Shown here in pieces: positions 10,538 to 18,662 of a stretch of 64,000 nucleotides of DNA (within the stretch, counting starts at the first letter, position 1; every line of letters begins with the position of its first letter). The position numbers and the translations under genes were made by a program. The DNA is from JBAZTO01 sp041661865. Lineage in GTDB: Bacteria; Planctomycetota; Phycisphaerae; SM23-33. The notes under the pieces were generated by a model that was given only the letters and a program-made list of their open reading frames with translations, was not told the DNA's origin and searched no databases. The stretch covers positions 23,505 to 87,504 of the forward strand of contig JBAZTO010000009.1 of the NCBI GenBank assembly GCA_041661865.1. Reading direction: 5' to 3'.

Positions 10538-11932
10538 TTAGAACTCGGCCGGGAAGCCCTCTGTGGCGGCCATCTCGAAGCGGGTACAGTTGCTCAGGAA
10601 GGTCAACTTCACCACGCCGGTGGGGCCGTTGCGCTGCTTCTCGACAATCAACTCGGTCAGACCGGTGGGAGCGTAGGCGTCGTCGCCCTTGTGGTAGTAG
10701 TCCTCGCAGTGCAGCAGCGTGACCACGTCGGCGTCCTGCTCGATGGAGCCCGACTCGCGCAGGTCGCTCATTCGCGGCCGGTGGGTGGGTCGGTCGGTAG
10801 GCCCGCGGTTAAGCTGTGCGGCGCAGATGATGGGGATCTTCAACTCGCGGGCCAGTGCCTTGATGCCTCGGGAAATCTCGGTGATCTGTTCCTGCCGGCT
10901 GTCGGCCCGGCCGCTGTAGGTCATGAGCTGGAGGTAGTCCAGGAAGATGCACTTGACCTGGTGGGCCGCGGCCAGGCGGCGGGCCTTGGCGCGAAGCTGA
11001 AGGATTGTCAGCAGCGGCGAGTCGTCGATGTACATGGGCGCCTGTTCCAGGTCGCCCGCAGCCAGTTGGAGACGGGTCCAGTCTTCGGCGGAGATCATCC
11101 CGCGGCGCATCTGCCGCAGATCGTAGCGGGCGTGGCTGGCCAGCAGTCGCTGGGCCAACTGCTCCTTGGACATTTCCAGCGAGAATATCGCCACCGGGGC
11201 CTTGTCCAGCACGGCCATGTTCTCAGCCAGGTTCAGCAGCAGGCTGGTCTTGCCCATCGACGGGCGGGCAGCCAGGATAATCATGTCACCGGCCTGGAAG
11301 CCGCTGGTCATCTCGTCCAGCGGAGTGTAGCCGCTGGCCAAGCCGGTGACCATCTGGCCGTCGTTCTCCTGGAGTGATTCAAAGGTCTTCTGCAGCAGGC
11401 CTTTAATGCAGACCGCTTCGGCGCCGACGTGCTGGGAGGCGATCTCAGAGATGTGCGACTCGGCCCGATCGACCACTTCGCCCGCCTCGTCGCGGGCCTC
11501 GTACGCGTCCTGCACCATCTCGGTGCCCGCCACGATCAGTTCGCGGAGCATGGCCTTGTCGCGGACGATCCGGGCGTAGTATTCGGCGTTGGCGGCGCTG
11601 GGCACGCCCTCGGCCAGGGCGACGATGTACTCCACCCCGCCGACCTGCTCCAACTGCTTGCGGGTGGACAGTTCGTCCCGCAGCAGGACCAGGTCGATGG
11701 GCTTGCCCACCTGGCGCATGTCCACCAGCGTCTGGTAAATCAACTGGTGGGCCGGGCGATAGAAGTGGTCTGTATTGGTGATCTGGACGACAATGTCAAT
11801 GCACGGGGCGTGCAGAACCATGGAGCCCAGCACGCACGCCTCGGCCTCGATGGACTGGGGCGGGACGCGCTGCAATACCGCGTTGGCGGCTGCCGCCTTG
11901 GCTCCATCAATGTTGACCTGTGCGGTCGTCAT
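10538..11932 (-). CDS. dnaB: Replicative DNA helicase DnaB
   Basis: Hexameric 5'-3' helicase that unwinds the replication fork. The 464-residue protein has the N-terminal DnaB domain (PPQSIEAEACVLGSM) and a RecA-like C-terminal domain. The latter has Walker A ARPSMGKTS (about 230), FSLEMSKEQL, Walker B IFLDYLQLM (about 330) and the H3/H4 motifs AQLNRG and RESGSIEQDADVV. No intein interrupts it. AGGGAAGG precedes the ATG. It is the last gene of the rpsF-ssb-rpsR-rplI-dnaB run, a gene order seen in many bacteria. Confidence 0.95.
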   Translation of the reverse strand: MTTAQVNIDGAKAAAANAVLQRVPPQSIEAEACVLGSMVLHAPCIDIVVQITNTDHFYRPAHQLIYQTLVDMRQVGKPIDLVLLRDELSTRKQLEQVGGVEYIVALAEGVPSAANAEYYARIVRDKAMLRELIVAGTEMVQDAYEARDEAGEVVDRAESHISEIASQHVGAEAVCIKGLLQKTFESLQENDGQMVTGLASGYTPLDEMTSGFQAGDMIILAARPSMGKTSLLLNLAENMAVLDKAPVAIFSLEMSKEQLAQRLLASHARYDLRQMRRGMISAEDWTRLQLAAGDLEQAPMYIDDSPLLTILQLRAKARRLAAAHQVKCIFLDYLQLMTYSGRADSRQEQITEISRGIKALARELKIPIICAAQLNRGPTDRPTHRPRMSDLRESGSIEQDADVVTLLHCEDYYHKGDDAYAPTGLTELIVEKQRNGPTGVVKLTFLSNCTRFEMAATEGFPAEF

Positions 11933-11965
11933 TGCCTTCCCTGGCCTCTAGTTGCCAGCCCTGCC

Positions 11966-12027
11966 GGGTCGGGTGTGTGCATCCCAGGTCAAACGTGGCT
12001 GCAGACACCGCAACCACGGCACCCGGC
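11966..12027. repeat. Family E hairpin (CGTGGCTGC type)
   Basis: The imperfect hairpin CGTGGCTGC-agacac-CGCAACCACG lies in the short gap between rplI and dnaB. Similar CACGGCTGC/GCAGCCGTG hairpins occur at 21985-22024 and 35067-35124. Confidence 0.5.
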
Positions 12028-12041
12028 ATCTGTTATCCGCC

Positions 12042-12548
12042 TTACTCCGCCTCGGACTGCTCAGTCGGCTGGGACGGACTCTGGGCCGTCTCCTGGCCTT
12101 CTTCACGGATCGGGACGACCCACACGTGGATCACGGACTTGATGTCCTCGCCGAACAGCAGCTCGACATCGTATTTATCCAACCGGCGAATGGGCGAGTC
12201 AAGCAGAATGTTTTCGACCTCGACGAAGAGATTCATCTCCGCCAGGGCCGCCACAAGCTGGGCCGGCCCGATCGAGCCGTAGAGGTGTCCTTCCTCGTTG
12301 GCCCGGACGGTGAGGGTGATCTCCTTGTCGCGAATGGCGGCCGCCCGGGCCTCGAGTTCGCCGCGCATCTTGGCCAGCTCTTCGAGGTACCTGGCCTTCT
12401 CGGCCTCGACAACCTTGAGGTTGCCCGCGGTGGGCTGCACGGCCAGGTGGTGAGGCAGGAGGTAGTTGCGGGCGTACCCCGCCTTGACCTCGACGACCTC
12501 GCCGATCTTGCCCAGTTTCGACACGTTTCTGCGAAGCAGCACTTTCAT
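12042..12548 (-). CDS. rplI: 50S ribosomal protein bL9
   Basis: bL9 of the large subunit. The 168 residues include the N-terminal rRNA-binding domain (MKVLLRRNVSKLGKIGEVVEVKAGYARNYL-type start), a long connecting helix and a C-terminal domain from about residue 75. An acidic tail of about 20 residues (ending QPTEQSEAE) is longer than usual. GGAGAAG precedes the ATG. It sits between rpsR and dnaB in the replication/ribosome cluster. Confidence 0.95.
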   Translation of the reverse strand: MKVLLRRNVSKLGKIGEVVEVKAGYARNYLLPHHLAVQPTAGNLKVVEAEKARYLEELAKMRGELEARAAAIRDKEITLTVRANEEGHLYGSIGPAQLVAALAEMNLFVEVENILLDSPIRRLDKYDVELLFGEDIKSVIHVWVVPIREEGQETAQSPSQPTEQSEAE

Positions 12549-12747
12549 GCGATCTTCTCCAATTCAGTTTCACTTAGCCGCGAATTGCGCGAATGACGCG
12601 GAAGACAACCGCTCACAAGTCGCACATTTCAAGGCCTACTTCACGTTCTTCGACATCCGGCTTTCCGGTGCTACCCGGCTTGAATCCAATCAGGCCGCAG
12701 CTCGATGTTGATTCGCGCCGGCGCGGCCTGGTCTTGGCAAGCCGCTA

Positions 12748-13017
12748 TCAGCCGACGTAGGGCATCAGCGCCAGGAACCTGGCCCGCTTGATGGCCCGCT
12801 TGCACGAGCGCTGGTGCGGGGCGCAATTGCCGCTCCGCTTGCGACTGTAGAGCTTGCCCTGCTGGGTCGTCAGCTTGCTCAGCGAGGCGATGTCCTTGTA
12901 GTCCACTTCCTTGACCTTGTCGCGGCAGAAACGGCACTTGGCCTGCTCGCGGACTCGGGTCTTCTTCTTGCGCTTTGCCGCGCCGGGCCGAGGCGGAAAC
13001 TTCTTCTTTATGAACAT
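12748..13017 (-). CDS. rpsR: 30S ribosomal protein bS18
   Basis: bS18 of the small subunit, 89 residues, which binds next to bS6. It has a basic N-terminus (MFIKKKFPPRPGAAKRKKK) and the conserved core YKDIASLSKLTTQQGKL. Four cysteines (CRFC, then NC and SC further on) suggest the zinc-binding version. The ATG at 13017 follows AAGGAAGAG; an upstream 11-codon extension is rejected. The roughly 200-base gap to rplI carries no other gene that I can see. Confidence 0.95.
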   Translation of the reverse strand: MFIKKKFPPRPGAAKRKKKTRVREQAKCRFCRDKVKEVDYKDIASLSKLTTQQGKLYSRKRSGNCAPHQRSCKRAIKRARFLALMPYVG

Positions 13018-13108
13018 GATTACTCTTCCTTTGTCTCTTTCCTGCCACACGCGTCAGTCATCGTGACGGGTGGCTTGGGTCACGTGTGAACAAACAAAAA
13101 CATCCGTC

Positions 13109-13564
13109 TCAGAACGGAATGCCGTCACCGCCGCCCTCCTCCATCGGAGGGGCCGGTTCACTCATCTCGCCGCTATCGGGAGCGGCCTGCTGGGCGTGGG
13201 CCGCCGGGGCGGCGCCGCCGGGACGCGGGGCGCCGGGGGCGCCGAGGAACTGGAAGCCCTCGACCACCACGCGGTGCTTGCTCCGCTTGACGCCGTCCTT
13301 GCCTTCCCACGTGTCGTATTGCAGGCGACCTTCAACCAGCACGCTCTTGCCCTTCTGGAGGTACTGGGCGATGGTCTCGGCCTGCTTGCCGTAGGCGCGG
13401 CAGTCGATGAAGCATGTTTCCTCGCGCTGCTGGCCGTCCTGGCCGCGCCAGCGGCGGTTGACCGCCAGGCCGAACTCCGCCACCGGCATCTGCGAGGGCA
13501 GATAGCTGGTCTGCGGATCCCGCGTCAGGTTGCCTACCAAAATGATCTTGTTGTAATTGGCCAT
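13109..13564 (-). CDS. ssb: Single-stranded DNA-binding protein
   Basis: The 151-residue SSB protects single-stranded DNA at forks and recruits partners. The N-terminal OB fold (about 1-105) starts with NKIILVGNLTRDPQ and includes the typical DTWEGKDGVKRSKHRVVVEGF stretch. A flexible Pro/Ala/Gly linker leads to an acidic tip ending GGGDGIPF, the site used by SSB partner proteins. AGGGAGC precedes the ATG. It is encoded between rpsF and rpsR as in most bacteria. Confidence 0.96.
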   Translation of the reverse strand: MANYNKIILVGNLTRDPQTSYLPSQMPVAEFGLAVNRRWRGQDGQQREETCFIDCRAYGKQAETIAQYLQKGKSVLVEGRLQYDTWEGKDGVKRSKHRVVVEGFQFLGAPGAPRPGGAAPAAHAQQAAPDSGEMSEPAPPMEEGGGDGIPF

Positions 13565-13622
13565 GTCTGCTCCCTAGTTGGGGGTTTGCGTCACGGCAGT
13601 TAACGGATCAGCGACGGTGCGA

Positions 13623-14144
13623 TTAGGCCTCGCCGTTGGTCTCGCCGGCAGCTTCCTCGCCGCCCTCGGCAGCGCCGGCCGCCTCGGGGGCCGGGCCCTC
13701 GAACCGCGGCCTGAAGCCGCCGCGACCGCCACCGCCGCCACCGCGGCTGTAACGGGCATATTCGGCTTCGCTTTCGGCGGCCCGGGCCTCGGGATCAAAC
13801 GCCATCGGCGGCTTGGCCGTCGAGGCCGTCTCGGTGTCGATCTCCTGCTGGGTGAGCTTCTCGCGCCGCAGAATCAGCACGCGGAGAAATCGCTCGTCCA
13901 ACTGGCAGTCGTGCTCGATCTCGACGACCTTCAACGGATCGGCCTTGAAGAACGTCAGGACGTAGAGCCCGCGCTTGTGCTTGTTGATGGTGTACGTCAT
14001 CCGCCGCTCGTCCCAGGCCTTGAGCATCAACACCTCGGCCTCGTAGCGGGCCAGGATGTCGCGGACCGGCTCGGAGGCCACCTGGAAATCCACGCCGGTG
14101 GTCGAGAGCACAAACATTCCTTCGTAGGACCTCTTGTTTTCCAT
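13623..14144 (-). CDS. rpsF: 30S ribosomal protein bS6 with long acidic/Gly-rich tail
   Basis: bS6 of the small subunit. The core (about 1-100) has YEGMFVLS at the start and RRMTYTINKHKRGLYVLTFF in the middle. The protein is 173 residues because of a C-terminal extension of about 70 residues with RGGGGGGRGGFRPRF and an Ala/Glu/Gly end. The Arg/Gly part could contact RNA, but this is inference. GGAAGT precedes the ATG. It heads the ssb-rpsR-rplI-dnaB genes. Confidence 0.94.
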   Translation of the reverse strand: MENKRSYEGMFVLSTTGVDFQVASEPVRDILARYEAEVLMLKAWDERRMTYTINKHKRGLYVLTFFKADPLKVVEIEHDCQLDERFLRVLILRREKLTQQEIDTETASTAKPPMAFDPEARAAESEAEYARYSRGGGGGGRGGFRPRFEGPAPEAAGAAEGGEEAAGETNGEA

Positions 14145-14231
14145 TTTCGACTTCCGTTCTTGGCTAAGATACCTTTGCCTGTATAACTTCCCAAACTGCC
14201 CGACACATCCGCTTGCTGATCCGCGGAGTTT

Positions 14232-14858
14232 TCAGTCTTCCGCTTTCCGATTGTACGTGTCCATCGCCGCGGCCATGCCCTTGACGAGCCAGCATTCCAC
14301 CGCCTCTTGCGCCGTCGCCACGGCCCGCTCCATCGTCTCAGCCTCGGCCCGGCCAAACGTCGTCAGCACGAAATCCACCGTCTCCATCGGCGGCGGCGGG
14401 CTTCCGATCCCGATCCGCAGCCGCGGCACATCCTCGCTGCCCAGGGCCGACAGCACGTCGGCCAGGCCCTTGTGCCCGCCGGAGGATCCCGCGGCCCGAA
14501 ACCGTAGTTGTCCCGGCGGCAAGGCCAGGTCGTCCATCACCACCAACAGGTCCGACCATGCGGCCTTGAAAAAACTCATCATGCTCGCGACGGCGGCGCC
14601 CGAGCAGTTCATGAACGTATGCGGCTCGAGCATCACCACGCGTCGCACCGTTCCGCCGCCGCCAAAGCGGGCGTCGTACACCAGGCCGCCAAAGGCCTTC
14701 TTCCCGCACCCGGCCTGCCATCGCTGGGCCAAGGCGTCCACCACGACGAACCCCACGTTGTGGCGGGTTCGCTCGTATTGCCGGCCGGGGTTGCCCAAGC
14801 CGACGATGAACTTCGTTTCTGCGCTGTCGCTTTCCTGCACGGGACCTTCTTGTGGCAC
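14232..14858 (-). CDS. pth: Peptidyl-tRNA hydrolase
   Basis: Releases tRNA from peptidyl-tRNA that has dropped off ribosomes. The 208-residue protein shows FIVGLGNPGRQYERTRHNVGF with the catalytic His (HN), LEPHTFMNCSG, the VVMDDLALPPG region with the catalytic Asp, and SSGGHKGL. The start is GTG; a second GTG six codons downstream, after AGAAGG, is an equally possible start. It lies between rplY and rpsF, and the neighbourhood prs-rplY-pth is widely conserved. Confidence 0.94.
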   Translation of the reverse strand: MPQEGPVQESDSAETKFIVGLGNPGRQYERTRHNVGFVVVDALAQRWQAGCGKKAFGGLVYDARFGGGGTVRRVVMLEPHTFMNCSGAAVASMMSFFKAAWSDLLVVMDDLALPPGQLRFRAAGSSGGHKGLADVLSALGSEDVPRLRIGIGSPPPPMETVDFVLTTFGRAEAETMERAVATAQEAVECWLVKGMAAAMDTYNRKAED

Positions 14859-14915
14859 AGGCCTCGGCCGGCCCGCGATTCCTCAAGCCCGGCCATTTCG
14901 GCGGGCAGGGCGGCC

Positions 14916-15560
14916 TTACTTCTTGGCCGCCTCTTCGCCTTCGCCTTCTTCTTCCTTCTTGGCGCCGATGACTTCCGGCTCGCCCGCGGCAGCAGCCTCG
15001 GCCGGGGCGGCAACTTCCACCTCGGCGATGACGCTGCACGTGGCGACGATCGCTTCGGCGTCGCTCAGCAGTTTCATGCCCGCCGCCAGCGGCAGGTCGC
15101 GCATGTGCAGCACGTCGTTGACCTTCATCTCGGCGATCGAGATGCGGATGTCGTCGGGGATGTCGCGCACGGCGCACTCGATGGAGGCCGTCGCGTTGAT
15201 CTGCTGGACCACGCCGCCCTCGGCCGCCCCGGCGGCCACGCCGCGGAGCACGATCGGCACGGTCACCTTGACGCGCTCGTCGAGGCTGACGCGGGCCAGG
15301 TCCACGTGCAGAATGTCGTTGCCCATCGCGTCGTACTGCACATCCTTGAGCAGGGCGTTTTCCTTCTGCCCCTCGATATCCAGTTCCAGCCACCGCTCGC
15401 GATGGGCCAGGGCCACCGCCAGGTCGTGCTGGTTGACCGTCAGGGCCACCGTTGCCTGCTTATGACCGTAGAGGATCGCGGGAATCTCGCCGCCCTTCCG
15501 TAGGGGCTTGACCCGCCGGGTGCCGATCTCGCTGCGCTTACGTGCCTTCAACACTGCCAT
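14916..15560 (-). CDS. rplY: 50S ribosomal protein bL25 (CTC form)
   Basis: 5S-rRNA-binding ribosomal protein of the longer, general-stress CTC type. The 214 residues comprise the L25 domain (about 1-95: RKRSEIGTRRVKPLRKGGEIPAILYG) and the beta-rich C-terminal domain (about 95-190: EGGVVQQINATASIECAVRDIPDDI). An acidic, Lys-containing tail ends EGEEAAKK. AGGAG precedes the ATG. It sits between prs and pth. Confidence 0.94.
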   Translation of the reverse strand: MAVLKARKRSEIGTRRVKPLRKGGEIPAILYGHKQATVALTVNQHDLAVALAHRERWLELDIEGQKENALLKDVQYDAMGNDILHVDLARVSLDERVKVTVPIVLRGVAAGAAEGGVVQQINATASIECAVRDIPDDIRISIAEMKVNDVLHMRDLPLAAGMKLLSDAEAIVATCSVIAEVEVAAPAEAAAAGEPEVIGAKKEEEGEGEEAAKK

Positions 15561-15662
15561 TTTCTCATCTCCTGGGCCGCCTCCAAGAACACCGCCTCAT
15601 TGCGGCGTCTGATGGGCAACCATTTTTCTTTCATAGGGCAGGCCACGCCCGCCCGCCGGACC

Positions 15663-16643
15663 TTAACCGCGCTGGCCCGCCGCGCCCCGGCCGCCCTCGG
15701 CCGAGAACAGGCTGCTGACAGACTCGTCATTGTGTATCCGGTGAATGGCCTCGCCAATCAACTCAGCCACGCTGAGAATCCTGAGCTTGCCGTCTTCCTG
15801 GATCTTCTGGGACGGAGCGGGAATGCTGTCGGTGACGACGACCTCGTCGATGGGCGCCTCTTTGATCCGCGCGATGGCCGGCCCGGCCAGCACCGCGTGC
15901 GTGGCGCCGACATAGATGGCCCGCGAACCCAGCTCCTTGCACAGCTTGGCCGCACCGCAGACCGTGCCGGCCGTGGTAATCATGTCGTCCATCATCAGCA
16001 CCGTCTTGCCGCGGACGTCGCCGATCATGTGGCCCACTTCCACTTCGCTGCCGTTGACGCGGCGCTTGTCCACGATCGCCAGCTCCCCGCCCAGCCGCTC
16101 GGCGTACATCCGGGCGCGCTTGGTGTTTCCCACGTCGGGGCTCACCAGCACCAGATCCTGCATCTTCCGCTGGAGCCAGTACTGGCTGAGTACCGGCTCG
16201 GCGTAGAGGTTGTCCACCGGGATGTCGAAGAAGCCCTGGATCTGCGCGGCGTGCAGGTCCACCGTCAGGACGCGGTCGGCCCCGGCGGTGGTGATCATGT
16301 TGGCCACCATCTTGGCCGTGATGGGCACGCGACCCTCGTCCTTGCGGTCCTGGCGGGCATAGCCGAAGTACGGCATGACGGCGGTGATTCGCTCGGCCGA
16401 GGCGCGACGGGCGGAGTCGATGAAGATCAGCAACTCCATCAGCGTCTCGTTGACCGGGTAACAGGTGGGCTGAATGATGAACACGTCACGCCCGCGAACG
16501 TCTTCTTCGAGCTTGACCAGCAGTTCGCCGTCGGGGAAGGGAGAAATCTTGACGGCCCCCAGCGGGATGCCCAGGTAATCGCTGACCTTCTGGGCCAGGG
16601 GCATGTTGGCGCGTCCGCTGAAGAGCTTGAGGTGGGCCATCAT
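15663..16643 (-). CDS. prs: Ribose-phosphate pyrophosphokinase
   Basis: Makes PRPP from ribose 5-phosphate and ATP for nucleotide, His and Trp synthesis. The protein is 326 residues from the ATG at 16643. Motifs are LFSGRANMPLA near the start, YARQDRKDEGRVPITAK, the DLHAAQIQGFF cation site and the PRPP loop MMDDMITTAGTV (about 220). AGGGAGG precedes ATGATG, and the start overlaps the glmU-like stop as ATGA, so translation is probably coupled. The C-terminal EGGRGAAGQRG is an extra tail. Confidence 0.95.
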   Translation of the reverse strand: MMAHLKLFSGRANMPLAQKVSDYLGIPLGAVKISPFPDGELLVKLEEDVRGRDVFIIQPTCYPVNETLMELLIFIDSARRASAERITAVMPYFGYARQDRKDEGRVPITAKMVANMITTAGADRVLTVDLHAAQIQGFFDIPVDNLYAEPVLSQYWLQRKMQDLVLVSPDVGNTKRARMYAERLGGELAIVDKRRVNGSEVEVGHMIGDVRGKTVLMMDDMITTAGTVCGAAKLCKELGSRAIYVGATHAVLAGPAIARIKEAPIDEVVVTDSIPAPSQKIQEDGKLRILSVAELIGEAIHRIHNDESVSSLFSAEGGRGAAGQRG

Positions 16644-17410
16644 TTCCGGCCTCCCTGGCAGCACGAGCAACCTTGACGGCGCTGCATGATGCCTTCGACT
16701 TCTGCCAGTTGTTCGAGCGTGTTGATGCTCAGGACTTCCTCGGCGGGCACAGCCGCCACGGCGGCCAGTTTTTTGCCGTCGGCCTTGAGCAGGGACAGGG
16801 CATCGGTCAGATAATACTCGCCCTTGGCGTTGTTGTTGGTCAGCCGCGCGGCCACATCCCGCAGGGCCGCCGCGTCGAAGCAGTACACCGAAACGTTGAC
16901 TTCCTTGATCTGCCGCTGGGCCGGGCTGGCGTCGAGGTATTCGACGATGCCCGACAGCTCGCCCGCCGCATCGCGAACGACGCGCCCGTAAGCGGCGGGA
17001 TCCTCGAGAACGCTGGTGGCCAGGGTGCAGGCAGCCTGGGTTTCAAGGTGGGTTTGCAGCAGTTTCTTGAGGGTCGCGGGCCTGAGCAGCGGGCCGTCGC
17101 CGGCCAGCACCAGCACCGGGCCGGACAACCCGGCCAGTTCGTCCTTGCACACCATCACGGCGTGGCCGGTGCCAAGCTGCGGCTCCTGGATGACCCAGCG
17201 GGCCTTGCCGTCAAGACCGGCAAAGGCTGCCTTGACCATCTCGCTGCGGTGGCCGATGACGCCGATGAGCCGATCGCAGCCGGCCTGGAGGCAGGCGTCG
17301 AAAACATAGGCCAGCATCGGGCGCCCGCAGACGTTGTGCAGGACCTTGGGCAGGTCCGACTTCATCCGCGTGCCTTTTCCGGCGGCCAAGATGATCGCTG
17401 CTACTGACAC
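16640..17410 (-). CDS. Single-domain GlmU-like nucleotidyltransferase
   Basis: A sugar-1-phosphate uridylyltransferase equivalent to the N-terminal half of GlmU, which makes UDP-GlcNAc. The 256 residues show IILAAGKGTRMKSDLPKVLH (nucleotide-binding loop), QEPQLGTGHAV, LAGDGPLL (metal Asp) and NNNAKGEYYLTD, all typical of GlmU. The left-handed beta-helix acetyltransferase half is absent; the protein ends in a Cys-rich tail (QGCSCCQGGRK) at the ATGA overlap with prs. Acetylation of GlcN-1-P must then be done elsewhere, or this enzyme uses another sugar phosphate. The glmU-prs-rplY-pth order supports a GlmU origin. Confidence 0.88.
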   Translation of the reverse strand: MSVAAIILAAGKGTRMKSDLPKVLHNVCGRPMLAYVFDACLQAGCDRLIGVIGHRSEMVKAAFAGLDGKARWVIQEPQLGTGHAVMVCKDELAGLSGPVLVLAGDGPLLRPATLKKLLQTHLETQAACTLATSVLEDPAAYGRVVRDAAGELSGIVEYLDASPAQRQIKEVNVSVYCFDAAALRDVAARLTNNNAKGEYYLTDALSLLKADGKKLAAVAAVPAEEVLSINTLEQLAEVEGIMQRRQGCSCCQGGRK

Positions 17411-17485
17411 GGTTCTTCCTACGATAGCCGGCTGCTACGACATCCAAACATGGCGACGACAGCGCCGGCAGTTGACAAGCTATTC

Positions 17486-17557
17486 TTACCCGGCCAGGAC
17501 TCGAACCTGGAATAGAAGGACCAAAACCTTCTGTGTTGCCAATTACACCACCGGGTA
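17486..17557 (-). tRNA. tRNA-Gln(UUG)
   Basis: A cloverleaf can be drawn on the minus strand. The acceptor stem is TACCCGG/CCGGGTA with discriminator A. The anticodon arm is GAAGG-TTTTGGT-CCTTC with anticodon TTG, and the T arm is CCAGG-TTCGAGT-CCTGG. The U1-A72 pair is usual for bacterial tRNA-Gln. CCA is not encoded. It lies 75 bases upstream of the glmU-like gene on the same strand. Confidence 0.93.
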
Positions 17558-17816
17558 ATGGTTCAAGGACGGCCGCGCGTTGGCGTCGCGTTTGTTGCGG
17601 CTGCCCAATACTGCGTGTCGCGGCAGGGGACCCGTCCGGAAGCCTGAGCGATCGGCCGCGACCTCGATCGCCCATTCCTGGGAATACCGGCTGAAATCAG
17701 CCGCCCAGGGCGCCCCGTGCGGACGGAAGACGCCAACTAAGTCCGGCAATCTTACCGACACGCCCCGGGACTGTCAAGACGGCTCCCAAGAAGTTTTTTT
17801 GGCCTGACGGCACGCT

Positions 17817-17979
17817 TTAGAGTCTATCCGAATAACCCCTCGTCGGCCCGAGACCGAGCGAGGAAGACGTGGGCAAGGAAGGCGAAGCAGCCAGCCCCGT
17901 AGGGCTTGCGATGCAGCCTGACGCCGACCACGGCTTCCGCAGCCGGTCGAAGCCAGAGGGTTATTCGGATAGGCTCTAA
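17817..17979. mobile_element. 163-bp MITE-like element with terminal inverted repeats
   Basis: The ends read TTAGAGTCTATCCGAATAAC and, on the other strand, TTAGAGCCTATCCGAATAAC, with one mismatch over the first 20 bases. The roughly 120-base interior has no ORF of note. The length, long inverted ends and TA at both borders fit a non-autonomous element mobilised by an IS5/IS1031-like transposase, but no related full IS is in the window. The remaining 17558-17816 gap shows no gene. Confidence 0.65.
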
Positions 17980-17990
17980 GGCAAATGTTT

Positions 17991-18018
17991 TTGATTGCGG
18001 ATGCAAATGTGGTATAAT
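17991..18018 (+). promoter_or_regulatory. Probable sigma-70 promoter of the fur/perR gene
   Basis: A TTGATT -35 box at 17991-17996 and a perfect TATAAT -10 box at 18013-18018 are separated by 16 bases, and the ribosome site and ATG follow 27 bases later. The promoter begins 12 bases after the MITE-like element. Confidence 0.65.
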
Positions 18019-18044
18019 TCCTAAATAGGAGCAAGGTGAGACGC

Positions 18045-18512
18045 ATGGCGATTTTGTCGTCCCAACAAATCGACAGCCACTTGGCCTGCTTCGCCGAGAC
18101 GCTTCGTCGCCTGGGCCTGAAGGTCACCCATCAGAGGATGGAGATCTACAAGGAAGTGGCGAGCAATTCCCACCACCCCGACGCCGAAACGGTCTACAAG
18201 GCCGTCAAGTCCCGCGTCCCAGCCGTTTCGCTCGATACCGTCTACCGCACCCTCTGCCTGCTGGAAAAAGAGGACATTCTACACCGCATAGAGACATCCA
18301 GTGATCGGGCCCGCTTCGATGCCGACACAAGCCAACACTACCACTTCATCTGCAATAACTGTAGTCGCATCATAGACTTCCAGAGTACGGAGCTGAACGA
18401 GATCCAGCTTCCCCAGTCGCTCGAAGTCCTTGGCGAGGTACGATCCTACCACGTCCTGGCCAGGGGGATTTGCGCCAAATGCACCGGCACGACCGCCCAC
18501 GCCGAGGCATAA
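18045..18512 (+). CDS. Fur-family regulator, PerR-like
   Basis: A metal-dependent repressor of 155 residues with an N-terminal winged helix (LGLKVTHQRMEIYKEV, SLDTVYRTLCLLEKE) and a C-terminal dimerisation/metal domain. ARFDADTSQHYHFIC, with an Asp at the position of PerR Asp85 followed by HxH, suggests peroxide sensing over pure iron sensing. Two CxxC pairs (CNNC, CAKC) should hold structural zinc. The ATG at 18045 follows AAGGTG; a GTG three codons earlier is possible. It stands alone, upstream of an isochorismatase-fold gene. An oxidative-stress role would fit a cell with an O2-sensitive hydrogenase. Confidence 0.87.
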   Translation: MAILSSQQIDSHLACFAETLRRLGLKVTHQRMEIYKEVASNSHHPDAETVYKAVKSRVPAVSLDTVYRTLCLLEKEDILHRIETSSDRARFDADTSQHYHFICNNCSRIIDFQSTELNEIQLPQSLEVLGEVRSYHVLARGICAKCTGTTAHAEA

Positions 18513-18557
18513 TGACCACTTTTTGTAGTTTTTTTAGGCCTATTTTAAGAAAAGTTC

Positions 18558-18586
18558 TTATCTCCATAAAGTTACTAGGTTATAAT
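18558..18586 (+). promoter_or_regulatory. Probable promoter of the isochorismatase-fold gene
   Basis: A perfect TATAAT at 18581-18586 with a weak TTATCT -35 box 17 bases upstream (18558-18563) lies in the AT-rich gap between the fur-like gene and the next start at 18663. Confidence 0.5.
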
Positions 18587-18662
18587 GAGTCAGCAAGAGG
18601 ACATCAGCCAAGGACAGCCCAGAGCGGCCTTCGATGCATGGCCGCGAAAGGAGTAAGGGATT

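Noticed and set aside
17543..17807. Small open frames on both strands around the tRNA-Gln gene and its upstream gap
   Set aside because: They overlap the tRNA or lack ribosome sites and recognisable motifs.
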